Below the pieces are notes generated by a model. The model did no database searches, was not told the DNA's origin, and saw nothing but the letters and a program-made list of their open reading frames with translations. Position numbers and translations under genes: made by a program. From positions 1 to 56,744 of the forward strand of contig LUQO01000035.1 in the NCBI GenBank assembly GCA_001627865.1: a stretch of DNA of 56,744 bases, read 5' to 3'. This document shows, one piece after another, positions 32,434 through 42,468 of the stretch (its first letter is position 1; each line of letters opens with the position of its first letter). This DNA is from SAR324 cluster bacterium REDSEA-S27_B3. GTDB taxonomy: Bacteria; SAR324; NAC60-12.

Positions 32434-32901
32434 ATGCCAAGTTTTGTAATTACTGATAAATGCGACGGATGCCAAGGACAGGATAAAACTGCCTGCATGT
32501 ACATTTGTCCACATGATTTGATGGCCCTGAAAAAAGTGGTCGATAAAGATACCAACGAAGTCAAGATGAAGGGAGTCAACCAGGAGCCGGTACAGTGCTG
32601 GGAGTGTTACAGCTGTGTTAAAATCTGTCCCACGCAGGCTATCGAAATTCGCTGTTATGCCGATTTTGCTCCGCTTGGAGGTTCAGTCTTTCCAATGCCT
32701 GGATCTGACAGCATCATGTGGACCATCAAATTCCGGAACGGCGAGATTAAGCGTTTTAAATTCCCCACCCGTACAGTCAACCCCGGAGAAGTGGATATTT
32801 TTGCAGGAGAAGGTGAAGCACAGGCAGATATTTCAAGAGTCAAAGAACAGGGATTTTTCACTCACCAGTCTAAAGAGAGAGCACTTCCTGTGCCCGCATA
32901 A
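32434..32901 (+). CDS. aprB: Adenylylsulfate (APS) reductase, beta subunit
   Basis: A 155-aa iron-sulfur protein with two [4Fe-4S] sites, CDGCQGQDKTACMYICP and CWECYSCVKICP, that carry electrons to the FAD of AprA. The AprB-specific tail after residue 75 (PLGGSVFPMPGSDSIMWTIKFRNG) wraps around AprA in known structures. AAGGAGT precedes the ATG. It is first in the aprB-aprA-qmoABC-sat block. Confidence 0.96.
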   Translation: MPSFVITDKCDGCQGQDKTACMYICPHDLMALKKVVDKDTNEVKMKGVNQEPVQCWECYSCVKICPTQAIEIRCYADFAPLGGSVFPMPGSDSIMWTIKFRNGEIKRFKFPTRTVNPGEVDIFAGEGEAQADISRVKEQGFFTHQSKERALPVPA

Positions 32902-32947
32902 TCAGTGCCTACCATTCAAAGAAATTTTTTAAACAAAAGAGGATAAC

Positions 32948-34921
32948 TTGGAACCTAAAGTAAACAATTTTGAATTTTCTGAAAAACCGGAAATAGCTGT
33001 ACATGAAACGGATATCCTGCTCATTGGGGGTGGAATGGCTGCCTGCGGTTCTGCTTTCGAGGCTGATCGCTGGGCAACTCCACAGGGATTGAGAATTACT
33101 ATGGTTGACAAAGCTGCAACAGACCGCAGCGGTGCTGTAGCTATGGGCCTTTCCGCAATCAACACCTATGTCGGTCAGGAAAACACACCGGAGGATTATG
33201 TACGTTATGTTAGAAACGATCTTATGGGCATTATCAGGGAGGATCTTGTGTATGACCTTGGTCGGCTGGTTGACGACTCTGTCCATCTTTTCGAGGACTG
33301 GGGACTGCCAATCTGGAAAACAGATGAAGAAGGACGTTCAGTTGATGGGCATACATCAAAGAGAAATGAAATGCCTTCCTTAAGAGACGGAGGTAAGCCG
33401 GTTCGTTCAGGAAGATGGCAGGTAATGATCAACGGTGAATCATACAAAAAGGTGATTGCCGAAGCAGCAAAATCCGCACTTGCGAACAACCGCAAGCACA
33501 CTGGAGTGGATCAAAATCACTTTGAACGAGTTTTCATAGTTAAGCTATTGAGTGACAAGGATGATCCCACAAGAATCGCCGGAGCAGCCGGATTCAGCGT
33601 CAGAGAGAAAAAACTCTATGTCTTTAAGTGCAAGACAGCACTGCTTGCCGCAGGTGGATGCGTTAACGTTTTTAAAACACGCGCTACAGGAGAAGGACAA
33701 GGCAGGGCCTGGTTCCCTGTCTGGAACAGTGGTTCCACCTATGCCATGGCAGCAGAAATCGGTGCGGAGTTGACAATGATGGAAAACAGGTTTGTACCGG
33801 CTCGATTCAAAGACGGTTATGGACCGGTAGGTGCTTGGTTCCTTCTTTTCAAAGCAAAAGCCACAAACGCACTAGGAGAGGATTATCAAGAAAAAAATAA
33901 GGAAGAAAGCAGGAAGCTGTATGGCGACTATGTGGACTCGATGGGAACCTGCATGCGCAACCACATGATGATGATTGATATGAAAGCTGGATTGGGTCCC
34001 ATAAAAATTCATACTGACGTTGCTTTGCAGAAACTCTCTGAAACCATGTCCAAAAAGGAAATTAGGCATCTAGAGTCCGAAGCGTGGGAAGATTTCCTAG
34101 ACATGACTATCACCCAGGCAGGCGTCTGGGCCGCAAACAATATGGCACCGGAAAAAGTCCCCTCAGAACTTATGCCCTCAGAGCCTTATCTGCTAGGATC
34201 TCATGCAGGCTGTGCTGGATTATGGACCAGCGGACCAGGGGATTTTGGGCCGGAAGAGTGGCACTGGGGTTATAACCGAATGACCACTGTAGACGGTTTG
34301 TTTACTGCTGGAGACGGTGTTGGAGCGTCCGGACACAAGTTTTCATCAGGTTCCCATACTGAAGGAAGAATTGCAGGCAAAATGATGACTGCCTATTGTC
34401 TGGACCACAAGGACCAGACAGTGGATTACGCAGAGGATCCCGAAGAACTTGCAAAAGAGATCTTCATGCCCATGGAAACCTGGGGAAAACACAGCGGATA
34501 TACCACAGACCCTGACATTAATCCGCATTATATTCGCCCAGCTATGCTTCAGCAGAGGCTGCAGAAACTTATGGACGAATACGTCGGTGGTGTTGGTACA
34601 TGGTATATGACCAGTAAATACATGCTTGAAGAAGGTTTCTATTACATGGAAATGCTCAAGGAAGACTCATACCACATGTGTGCAGAAAACCTGCATGAGC
34701 TACTGCGAGCGTGGGAAAACTTTCACCGTATTCTCGCCGGAGAAGCCCATGCCAGGCACATACATTTCCGTGAAGAAACAAGATATCCCGGATACTATTA
34801 CCGCGGTGACCATATGGCAATAGACGATGAAAACTGGAAATGTTTTGTCAATTCCACATATGACAAGGCAACTGGTGAATGGAAAATTTTCAAAAAGGAT
34901 TATCAGCAGCTTGTCGCCTGA
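32948..34921 (+). CDS. aprA: Adenylylsulfate (APS) reductase, alpha subunit
   Basis: A 657-aa flavoprotein that interconverts APS with sulfite plus AMP. The FAD fold is near the N-terminus (DILLIGGGMAACGSAFEA). Other family blocks are YVRNDLMGIIREDLVYDLG, TGEGQGRAWFP, GSHAGCAGLWTSGP and FTAGDGVGASGHKFSSGS. The start appears to be TTG at 32948, with AGAGGA a few bases upstream. No ATG fits the conserved N-terminus. It is a cytoplasmic heterodimer with AprB. Whether it works in reduction or oxidation needs a tree. Confidence 0.96.
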   Translation: MEPKVNNFEFSEKPEIAVHETDILLIGGGMAACGSAFEADRWATPQGLRITMVDKAATDRSGAVAMGLSAINTYVGQENTPEDYVRYVRNDLMGIIREDLVYDLGRLVDDSVHLFEDWGLPIWKTDEEGRSVDGHTSKRNEMPSLRDGGKPVRSGRWQVMINGESYKKVIAEAAKSALANNRKHTGVDQNHFERVFIVKLLSDKDDPTRIAGAAGFSVREKKLYVFKCKTALLAAGGCVNVFKTRATGEGQGRAWFPVWNSGSTYAMAAEIGAELTMMENRFVPARFKDGYGPVGAWFLLFKAKATNALGEDYQEKNKEESRKLYGDYVDSMGTCMRNHMMMIDMKAGLGPIKIHTDVALQKLSETMSKKEIRHLESEAWEDFLDMTITQAGVWAANNMAPEKVPSELMPSEPYLLGSHAGCAGLWTSGPGDFGPEEWHWGYNRMTTVDGLFTAGDGVGASGHKFSSGSHTEGRIAGKMMTAYCLDHKDQTVDYAEDPEELAKEIFMPMETWGKHSGYTTDPDINPHYIRPAMLQQRLQKLMDEYVGGVGTWYMTSKYMLEEGFYYMEMLKEDSYHMCAENLHELLRAWENFHRILAGEAHARHIHFREETRYPGYYYRGDHMAIDDENWKCFVNSTYDKATGEWKIFKKDYQQLVA

Positions 34922-34953
34922 TTTTTTGTGAACAGGATAAGCTTCAACTTCTT

Positions 34954-34976
34954 CAGTTTCTTTCTGAACTGTTTTT
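34954..34976 (+). terminator. Weak terminator-like hairpin after aprA
   Basis: CAGTT (34954-34958) and AACTG (34967-34971) are followed by TTTTT (34972-34976). The stem is only 5 bp. If it works, it would partly separate aprBA from qmoABC in the 207-base gap. Confidence 0.28.
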
Positions 34977-35128
34977 CGCTAATTCCCGTAATTCATTTTC
35001 ATTCCAATACCCAAGTTCATAATTTCCGGGGAAATGTTCATCAGAATATTTCTGTTTTGTATTTCTAAGTAAAAGATCAGGAATATTTCCTTAATTATTT
35101 ATAAAACTAATTTTGATTCAGCTGCAAT

Positions 35129-36382
35129 TTGATTAAAGAGCACGGAAAAATACTTGTAATTGGTGGTGGAATAAGCGGCATTACAACTGCACTTGAAGCT
35201 TCGGAAATTGGCCAAGATGTGGTCCTGGTTGAAAAGTCGCCAACTCTGGGAGGTAGGGTTTCCGGTTTCCATCAGTATTTCCCTAAATTATGTCCTCCTA
35301 CCTGTGGCCTGGAAATTAATTACAGACGTCTGCGGGCAAATCCGCATATTCAAATCCACACAAATTCAGAAGTCCTTTCTCTATCCGGAGACGCAGGAAA
35401 TTTCAAAGTCAAGATCCGTAAGAATCCCACCTTTGTAAATGAGAAATGTGTTGCATGCGATCACTGTACGGCAGTCTGCCCCTCTGAGCGCAGCAATGAT
35501 TTCAATGAAGGAATGAACAAAACAAAAGCAATTTTCCTCCCCAACAATATGGCATATCCGCCCAGGTATGTTGTTGACCGCCCTGCCTGCGAACCAGGAT
35601 GCTCCAAATGTGTGGAAGCCTGCAAATACGGAGCAATTGATCTTGATATGCAGGTCGAGGAAATTGAAATTCAGGTGGCTTCAGTAGTAATTGCCACAGG
35701 CTGGAAACCCTATGATGCTAAGAAGCTCAAGAATATGGGGTTTTCCAGTGTCCCGAATGTCATAAACAACATCATGATGGAACGCATCTCTTCTGTAAGT
35801 GGCCCCACAAAGGGCAAGATACTGCGTCCCTCTGACCAGAAACCGGTGGAAAGTATAGCATTTGTTCAGTGCGCTGGATCAAGAGACGAAAATCATCTGC
35901 CTTACTGTTCTTCAATATGCTGCCTTGGTTCCCTGAAACATGCCAATTATGTGATGGAACAAAATCCGGACGCTAAAATTTATATTTTTTACATCGATAT
36001 ACGTACTCCGGGAAAGTACGAAGATTTTGTGGTCAAAGTGCAGGCAAAACCAAATGTGAACATGATCAAAGGCAAAGTTGCAAAAATCACTGCCGGAGAA
36101 AATGGTGGAGTTTTAGTTGAAGCAGAAAACATTCTCAACCTGGAAAAAGTTCGGCTTGATGTGGATATGGTGGTACTTGCGACAGGAATGGAACCGAACC
36201 TCAAAGGACAGGATCGTATTGCAGGAATAGAACTGGATGAAAATGGGTTTGTTCCCATGGAATTGCAGCAGCAGGGTATATTTTCAACTGGTGTGGCCAA
36301 ATGGCCGGCAGATGTTAACAGTTCCATCCAGGATTCGACTGGGGCTGCATTGAAGGCAATTCAAACCAGCATCGGAAATTGA
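35129..36382 (+). CDS. qmoA: Quinone-interacting membrane-bound oxidoreductase subunit A (HdrA-like)
   Basis: A 417-aa FAD protein related to HdrA. The Rossmann loop is KILVIGGGISGITTALEA, followed by an LCPPTCGLEINY cysteine pair. Two iron-sulfur motifs follow (CVACDHCTAVCP and CEPGCSKCVEAC), and then FVQCAGSRDENHLPYCSSICC. The start is TTG at 35129, because homology begins immediately and no ATG is near. QmoABC passes electrons between AprBA and the quinone pool. It is three bases from qmoB. Confidence 0.93.
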   Translation: MIKEHGKILVIGGGISGITTALEASEIGQDVVLVEKSPTLGGRVSGFHQYFPKLCPPTCGLEINYRRLRANPHIQIHTNSEVLSLSGDAGNFKVKIRKNPTFVNEKCVACDHCTAVCPSERSNDFNEGMNKTKAIFLPNNMAYPPRYVVDRPACEPGCSKCVEACKYGAIDLDMQVEEIEIQVASVVIATGWKPYDAKKLKNMGFSSVPNVINNIMMERISSVSGPTKGKILRPSDQKPVESIAFVQCAGSRDENHLPYCSSICCLGSLKHANYVMEQNPDAKIYIFYIDIRTPGKYEDFVVKVQAKPNVNMIKGKVAKITAGENGGVLVEAENILNLEKVRLDVDMVVLATGMEPNLKGQDRIAGIELDENGFVPMELQQQGIFSTGVAKWPADVNSSIQDSTGAALKAIQTSIGN

Positions 36383-36385
36383 ACA

Positions 36386-38542
36386 ATGGATAGCAAGACT
36401 GGCGTTTATATTTGTTCCGGGTGTGACATTGATCAGGCGATGGATGTGGAAGAGCTTGCCAAAGTTGCTTCCAAAGAATGTAAAGTCCCTGTCAGCAAGA
36501 CGCATCCTGTCCTCTGCAGTGAAGACGGTGTGAAGCTTTTAAAGGAGGACCGGGAAAAAGAGGGTGTAAACCGATTTATGATTGCAGCCTGCTCACAGCG
36601 TTTTCATGAAACAACTTTTGATATGGGTGAAGAAAATATAGTGGTGCGCGCGCCAATCCGGGAGTATGTTGCATGGACACAAAAAACTAGAGATGAATCA
36701 GGAGAGGTTGATGAGGACACGCAGCTTGCAGGCGAGGAATACATTCAAATGTACACTGCCAAGCTCAAAAAACATGGTATCCCGCAGCCCTTTGAACAGG
36801 ACACCTCAAAAAAACTTCTCGTGATTGGCGGAGGAGTAAGCGGAATGACTGCCGCAACAGAAGCTGCGAATGCCGGATATTCAGTGGATCTGGTGGAAAA
36901 AAAAGGGCATTTGGGTGGCTTCTGCCTGGATGAACACAAGTTGATTCCTTCTAGGGCTCCATTCAGTGAACCCGAAATTAATTATGTTTCAGCCATAGTT
37001 TCAACGGTTGAGGAAAACAAACTTATCAAAGTTCACACCTCTTCATTCGTGAATTCCATTTCCGGACAGCCGGGGGAATTTCAGGTTAAACTGAACCAGC
37101 AAGGCAAAATAGAAAAATTCAAGTGCGGCGCTGTGATCATGGCAACAGGGTCTCAACCGTATGATACTGCAAAACTTTCTCATTTGGGCATAAATTATGA
37201 CAATGTGGTCAGCAGTGCAGAATTTGAGCAGATGGCAAAATCCGAAAACATCCTGCGCAAAGATGGTAAGCCTGCCCTCAACGTAGGCTTCATTCAATGT
37301 GCCGGTTCCAGGACTCCGGATCATCTCCCCTATTGTTCCGGAACCTGCTGCATGGATTCACTCAAGCAGGCCGCCTATATCAGGGAACAGAATCCTGAGG
37401 CAAAGGCACACATAATTTACCGAGATATACGTACCCCTGGACTTTACGAAAATTTTTACCGTAGCCGTCAGGATGATCCAGGAGTATTCCTGACACAGGG
37501 AGATGTAGTCGGTGTAAAGGAAACGACAGATAAGAAAATTGCCGTTGAAGTGGATAATACTCTTTTTGGAGAACCAGTGAACTTTGAAATGGACTTGCTG
37601 GTGTTGGCGGTGGGACAGGTGCCTTCCACACTGAGCGGTGAATCTGCCCTGAATCTTGAATACCGCCAAGGCCCGGACCTGCCGGAACTGAAATACGGAT
37701 ATCCTGATTCGCACTTTATCTGTTTTCCTTATGAAACACGACGAACAGGAATTTATGCTGTTGGTTCCGTACGGCAGCCGATGGATATTAATGACGCCAA
37801 GCTTGATGCCACTGGAGCGGCAATGAAGGCTATTCAGTCCATGGAGCTCACTGATCAGGGAAAAACTGTTCATCCGCGTGTGGGAGACCAGACTTTTCCC
37901 GAATTCGCGCTGAGTCGCTGTACTTCATGCAAACGCTGCACGGAAGAGTGTCCGTTTGGAGTACTGGAAGAAGATGAAAAAGGGACCCCGTTTCCGAACG
38001 CGGCACGCTGCAGGAGCTGCGGAGTTTGTATGGGATCATGTCCAGTGCAAATCATTTCATTCAAGGATTCCAGTCCTACTATTTTCAAGGAAATGATGAC
38101 CAGCATTGAGATGCCGGATGAATTTGATGAGAAACCGAGGATTTTGATTTTTGCCTGTGAAAATGATGCACTCCCGGTTTTTGACATGGCAGCCATGAAT
38201 CGATTGAAAATAAACACAAACGTGCGGATTATGCCCATGCGCTGCCTGGGAGGACTTAATCTGATCTATGTTACTGACGCATTGTCATATGGATATGACG
38301 GTATCATGTTTATGGGTTGCGCTTATGGTGATGATTATCAGTGCCATTTTGTCAATGGAAGTCAGCTGGCGAACACTCGTTTGAGCAAAGTCCAGGAAAC
38401 AATAGGTCGTCTGAACTTGGAACCGGAGCGTGTCAGGCAATACGCGATCAGCATGAATGATTATGAACGACTGCCGAAAATCATTGATGATTTTGTGGAG
38501 GAACTGGATGATTTCGGACCGAATCCGTTCAAGGGAATGTGA
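36386..38542 (+). CDS. qmoB: Quinone-interacting membrane-bound oxidoreductase subunit B (HdrA/MvhD fusion)
   Basis: A 718-aa protein. The short N-terminal domain begins with GVYICSGCDIDQAMD. An HdrA-like FAD module spans about 130-500 (LLVIGGGVSGMTAATEA, FIQCAGSRTPDHLPYC). Two C-terminal [4Fe-4S] motifs follow (CTSCKRCTEECP and CRSCGVCMGSCP). The last domain, about 590-718, is MvhD-like (RILIFACENDALPVFD...MRCLGG). This is the standard QmoB layout and is a candidate electron-bifurcating or confurcating partner of AprBA. Confidence 0.94.
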   Translation: MDSKTGVYICSGCDIDQAMDVEELAKVASKECKVPVSKTHPVLCSEDGVKLLKEDREKEGVNRFMIAACSQRFHETTFDMGEENIVVRAPIREYVAWTQKTRDESGEVDEDTQLAGEEYIQMYTAKLKKHGIPQPFEQDTSKKLLVIGGGVSGMTAATEAANAGYSVDLVEKKGHLGGFCLDEHKLIPSRAPFSEPEINYVSAIVSTVEENKLIKVHTSSFVNSISGQPGEFQVKLNQQGKIEKFKCGAVIMATGSQPYDTAKLSHLGINYDNVVSSAEFEQMAKSENILRKDGKPALNVGFIQCAGSRTPDHLPYCSGTCCMDSLKQAAYIREQNPEAKAHIIYRDIRTPGLYENFYRSRQDDPGVFLTQGDVVGVKETTDKKIAVEVDNTLFGEPVNFEMDLLVLAVGQVPSTLSGESALNLEYRQGPDLPELKYGYPDSHFICFPYETRRTGIYAVGSVRQPMDINDAKLDATGAAMKAIQSMELTDQGKTVHPRVGDQTFPEFALSRCTSCKRCTEECPFGVLEEDEKGTPFPNAARCRSCGVCMGSCPVQIISFKDSSPTIFKEMMTSIEMPDEFDEKPRILIFACENDALPVFDMAAMNRLKINTNVRIMPMRCLGGLNLIYVTDALSYGYDGIMFMGCAYGDDYQCHFVNGSQLANTRLSKVQETIGRLNLEPERVRQYAISMNDYERLPKIIDDFVEELDDFGPNPFKGM

Positions 38543-38615
38543 TCATAAGTTATTTGAAAGAACTCACAGCCAGATGACTACACCTTTTGGAACCCATGCA
38601 AATGAGGAAGATTAG

Positions 38616-39773
38616 ATGACAGGACGAGTTACAATTGACGCGGATCTGAACTTCGTACAGGGACTGATCCACCATGGAGGGGCGGACCTGAAAAAGTGTT
38701 ATCAGTGCTCCACCTGCACGGTCGCTTGTCCATTAACTCCGGATGAGGCACCATTTCCCCGCAAGGAAATGCTTTGGGCGCAGTGGGGCATGAAGGATAA
38801 GCTGGTCAGGGATATGGATCTGTGGTTGTGTCATAACTGTAACGACTGCACTGATCTATGCCCGCGCGGAGCAAAACCCGGAGAGGTGATGTCTGCTCTG
38901 CGAAACAAAACAATTGAGCATTATTCATATCCTGCCGGAATTTCAAAATCGGCAAAAACCATGAGTGGGAATGTTGTCCTGTTTTTAGTGCCGATGTTTT
39001 TGATCGCGCTGGTGATTGTAATCCAGAATATCGACAACAACTTCGCTTTTTTAACTGCCAAACCGATTGTGTACGCAAATATGCTTCCTGTTAATTTAGT
39101 GGACCTGTTGTTCATACCGCCTGCATTATTCGCGTTATTTAATGCCTATAAGGCAATCAGCAGTTTCATTCGGGGCCTGAAAGAACAATACCCTCCCACT
39201 GAAAAAGGTGAATCTTTACTGACAGCCATTAATGGTACAATTAAGGACGTACTTTCCCATATTGAATTTAAAAAGTGCGGTACTAATAAAGGCAGAAATT
39301 TTTCGCACAAACTGATGATGTATGGTTTCATTGGGCTGTTCATCACAACTAATTCTGTATTCGTGCTGCATTGGCTGCATGAATTTGGGTTTGATGTGCA
39401 GACCACACCGCTGCCGTTTTTTCATCCGGTGAAAATTCTGGGCAATGTGAGCTCTGTGGCTGCATTTGCAGGAATTTATTTAATTCTCCGTGACCGTATT
39501 AAAAATTCAAATGAAACTGTTCTGACCTTGTTTGACTGGATGTTCATTGGAAATATGTTCCTGATCATAGTAACCGGGATTTTGTGTCAGGTGTTCCGTG
39601 TGGGTGATCATGCATACCTTGCCTTCATTACGTACTACATCCATTTGGTGCAGGTGTTCTATTTAATTGCTTACGCATCTCAAACAAAATTTGGTCATAT
39701 TTTTTACCGTCCCGCCGCAATGATCTACTCCCGTTATTCCGGTAGAAACAAGAATATTTTCAGTAACCTCTAA
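38616..39773 (+). CDS. qmoC: Quinone-interacting membrane-bound oxidoreductase subunit C (HdrC/HdrE fusion)
   Basis: A 385-aa membrane subunit. The N-terminal HdrC-like part carries two [4Fe-4S] motifs (CYQCSTCTVACP and CHNCNDCTDLCPRG). From about residue 125 there are five or six hydrophobic helices of the HdrE/NarI haem b type (e.g. VVLFLVPMFLIALVIVI, MFLIIVTGILCQVF) with conserved His residues. This subunit reacts with menaquinone or ubiquinone. GAGGA precedes the ATG. Confidence 0.94.
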   Translation: MTGRVTIDADLNFVQGLIHHGGADLKKCYQCSTCTVACPLTPDEAPFPRKEMLWAQWGMKDKLVRDMDLWLCHNCNDCTDLCPRGAKPGEVMSALRNKTIEHYSYPAGISKSAKTMSGNVVLFLVPMFLIALVIVIQNIDNNFAFLTAKPIVYANMLPVNLVDLLFIPPALFALFNAYKAISSFIRGLKEQYPPTEKGESLLTAINGTIKDVLSHIEFKKCGTNKGRNFSHKLMMYGFIGLFITTNSVFVLHWLHEFGFDVQTTPLPFFHPVKILGNVSSVAAFAGIYLILRDRIKNSNETVLTLFDWMFIGNMFLIIVTGILCQVFRVGDHAYLAFITYYIHLVQVFYLIAYASQTKFGHIFYRPAAMIYSRYSGRNKNIFSNL

Positions 39774-39805
39774 GCTGTTAGGTTTCAGTTTCTCCAGGAA
39801 CATCT

Positions 39806-40993
39806 ATGTTCAAGCCTTACGGTTCAGAAGTTTTAAAGCCCCTTCACGTAAACAATCAGGCACGCAGAAAATCCCTGCTTGATCAGTCCGAAAAAATTCC
39901 ATCCATTATAATTTCTTCTGCTGCTGCAGCAAATGCTGTGATGCTGGGCGGAGGTTATTTTACTCCCTTAAAGGGCTACATGGATCTCGCCGATGTTTTA
40001 AGTGTAGCCGAAAAAATGAGTCTTACTTCCGGGCTATTCTGGCCGACTCCTGTGGTGAACATGGTGCCGGATACTTCCTTGACTGAAGAGATAAATTCTG
40101 CCGGAAAAATTGCCCTGCGTGACCCAAATGTTGAAGACAATCCTGTGATTGCAATACAAACAGTGGACAAAATCGAAACAATCATAGATCAGCAGATTAG
40201 TGAAGTAGCAGCACAGGTATATGGCACAACAGACATTAACCATCCGGGAGTAGCAGCATTTTCTGCGGCAGGGAATTCCCTGATTTCAGGTGATATTGAA
40301 GTTCTCAACTATTCTTATTTTGAAACAGAATTCCCGGATACATTTAAAACTGCTGTTGAAATCAGAAATGAAATCGAGCAGAGAAACTGGGAGACGGTAG
40401 TTGCTTTTCAAACACGCAACCCCATGCACCGCGCCCATGAGGAACTCTGCAGGATGGCACAAAAGGAGCTGGACGCGGACGGAATCCTGGTACACATGCT
40501 GCTGGGGAAACTCAAGCAAGGAGACATCCCCGCTGATATCCGCAATGCTTCAATTCGAAAAATGGTGGAACTTTATTTTCCGGAGAACACCGTAATGGTT
40601 ACCGGATACGGTTTTGACATGCTTTATGCCGGTCCCAGAGAAGCCCTTTTGCACGCGATCTTCCGTCAAAACGCTGGATGCTCTCACTTGATTGTAGGAC
40701 GTGACCATGCAGGAGTTGAAGATTATTACGGTGCATTTGACTCCCAAACCATTTTTGACAGTATTCCGGAAGGAACACTGCAGATTGAGATTTTTCGTGG
40801 TGATCACACCGTATGGTGTTTTAAATGCGGGAAGGTTGTAATGATGAGGGACTGCCCGCATGAGAAGGAGGATTATCTTTTGCTTTCAGGCACAAGAGTT
40901 CGTGAAATCCTTTCAGAAGGGAAGGAACTCCCACCAGAATTTTCAAGACCGGAAGTTGCAAAGATTTTATCTGAATACTACCAGACCTTATAG
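39806..40993 (+). CDS. sat: Sulfate adenylyltransferase (ATP sulfurylase), dissimilatory type
   Basis: A 395-aa enzyme of the homo-oligomeric Sat/MET3-like class. TRNPMHRAHE holds the HxxH nucleotide site and VGRDHAG the second conserved block. CFKCGKVVMMRDCPH supplies a zinc-binding cysteine set seen in bacterial forms. It forms APS from sulfate, or ATP plus sulfate from APS and pyrophosphate in oxidisers. It closes the apr-qmo-sat block, 32 bases after qmoC, with AGGAA before the ATG. Confidence 0.96.
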   Translation: MFKPYGSEVLKPLHVNNQARRKSLLDQSEKIPSIIISSAAAANAVMLGGGYFTPLKGYMDLADVLSVAEKMSLTSGLFWPTPVVNMVPDTSLTEEINSAGKIALRDPNVEDNPVIAIQTVDKIETIIDQQISEVAAQVYGTTDINHPGVAAFSAAGNSLISGDIEVLNYSYFETEFPDTFKTAVEIRNEIEQRNWETVVAFQTRNPMHRAHEELCRMAQKELDADGILVHMLLGKLKQGDIPADIRNASIRKMVELYFPENTVMVTGYGFDMLYAGPREALLHAIFRQNAGCSHLIVGRDHAGVEDYYGAFDSQTIFDSIPEGTLQIEIFRGDHTVWCFKCGKVVMMRDCPHEKEDYLLLSGTRVREILSEGKELPPEFSRPEVAKILSEYYQTL

Positions 40994-41022
40994 AATAAAC
41001 TATTGCAATTTATTTTTCCTGA

Positions 41023-41508
41023 TCAACCTAAGGAATACTCAAACTCTATACCCTGAGATTCCAGGTAAGCCTGGGACATTTGTCTTTGCAGACGCATTGC
41101 TGTTTCCCGATCCGCATCTGCCTGCTCTGTTTCTGACATGCGCTCAAAAACTTCGCTTCTGCTGAAATATGCAGTGGGATAGTGGGGATCTAATTCAACA
41201 GCCTTGTTCAGGTCCTGCAGTGCGGAATCATTTTGCTGCAGACCCAGCCAGGCATTGCCCCTGCTGCAATACAACCTTGCACTGTCCGGCTTGAGATCAA
41301 TCCCTTTTGTGAAATCCTGAAGTGCTTTCTGATACTCTTTTATGGTATAATAAGCTGTACCTCTGCTGAACAAGGCCACCATGTTATCCGGATCTCTCTT
41401 TAATACTTCCGTAAACAATGCGATGCTTTCTTCTGTTCGTTTCTGTACTAATGCTTCTTTTGCTGAAAGTAAAATGTCCTCAGTTGTTTCCACCTTTTTA
41501 TTTGCCAT
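41023..41508 (-). CDS. Small TPR-repeat protein
   Basis: A 161-aa soluble protein. About three and a half tetratricopeptide repeats cover residues 10-145 (e.g. NMVALFSRGTAYYTIKEYQK, ARLYCSRGNAWLGLQQNDSA). There is no signal peptide. It is divergent from the YkgJ-like gene, with start codons 11 bases apart, and convergent with sat. The partner is unknown. Confidence 0.82.
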   Translation of the reverse strand: MANKKVETTEDILLSAKEALVQKRTEESIALFTEVLKRDPDNMVALFSRGTAYYTIKEYQKALQDFTKGIDLKPDSARLYCSRGNAWLGLQQNDSALQDLNKAVELDPHYPTAYFSRSEVFERMSETEQADADRETAMRLQRQMSQAYLESQGIEFEYSLG

Positions 41509-41519
41509 AAATTAGTCCA

Positions 41520-42347
41520 ATGAGTTCAACAGCCAAAATTTCAAATGCCTTAAAACATACTGAGGTAAATCAAAAAAATTTCAATCTAAAGCCGATTACA
41601 CCGGAAGGAATTTTTTCTTTTGGCTGTCATCCGGGAGTATCATGCTTTAACCGCTGCTGCCATGAAATAGACGTAATTCTGACTCCTGTTGACATTTTGA
41701 AAATGAAAACTGAATTGAACCTGCGTTCAGATGAGTTTCTTAAACAGTACACAACTTTGCAGAAATTAAAGGGAACCGGTGTGCCCCTGGTGAAACTGCA
41801 AATGCGCGAAAATTCAAACCGAGCTTGCATTTTTCTTGATGGTGAAAAAGGATGTTCAATATATCATTTTAGGCCACTTGTTTGCAGAAGCTACCCGCTT
41901 GGTGTTGCTTCACTTGACCCAAGACAGTCTGAGTCCGAAAATGAAGGACAGCCGACAGAGGCACGTTTCATTATCCGGGAGGATATCTGCATGGGACACC
42001 GGGAGCCTAAAACCTGGACGCTGAAAGAATGGATGAAAGATCAGGGTACGATTGGAATGGAAAATGATAATAAGTCCTGGTTGGAAATTGTTGCAAAATT
42101 GAAAGCCATGAAGATGGGTGAAAAACAGCAGCATGAAATCAGCACATTTATAATGGCCAGTTATGATCTGGACACATTTCAGCAATTTGTTTTTAAAAGC
42201 TCTATGCTGACGCGCTTCAAGGTTGATAAAAAAACAATTGAATTAATCAGGTCAGATCAGCTTGAACTCCTGAAGTTTGCCATGGAGTGGCTGCAGTTTG
42301 CGCTGTTTGGCGAAGGCAGCTTTGCTGTGCAACTGAAGGACGAATAA
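41520..42347 (+). CDS. YkgJ-family cysteine-cluster protein
   Basis: A 275-aa protein with the YkgJ pattern. An N-terminal cysteine group GCHPGVSCFNRCC and a second site GCSIYHFRPLVCRSYPLG probably bind zinc or an iron-sulfur cluster. The function of the family is unknown. The C-terminal 120 residues are helical and not recognised. It shares a very short divergent start region with the TPR gene, so the two may share regulation. Confidence 0.85.
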   Translation: MSSTAKISNALKHTEVNQKNFNLKPITPEGIFSFGCHPGVSCFNRCCHEIDVILTPVDILKMKTELNLRSDEFLKQYTTLQKLKGTGVPLVKLQMRENSNRACIFLDGEKGCSIYHFRPLVCRSYPLGVASLDPRQSESENEGQPTEARFIIREDICMGHREPKTWTLKEWMKDQGTIGMENDNKSWLEIVAKLKAMKMGEKQQHEISTFIMASYDLDTFQQFVFKSSMLTRFKVDKKTIELIRSDQLELLKFAMEWLQFALFGEGSFAVQLKDE

Positions 42348-42468
42348 TCAGTGGTTCTTGATTTCAACTCCCAGGCACAACTCAAAGACTGATTGTGGAA
42401 AAGCTCTGACAACAAACCCCGCTCAGAAATATCTTCAGTTAGAATGTTAGTTTTTATTTAATATTTTG

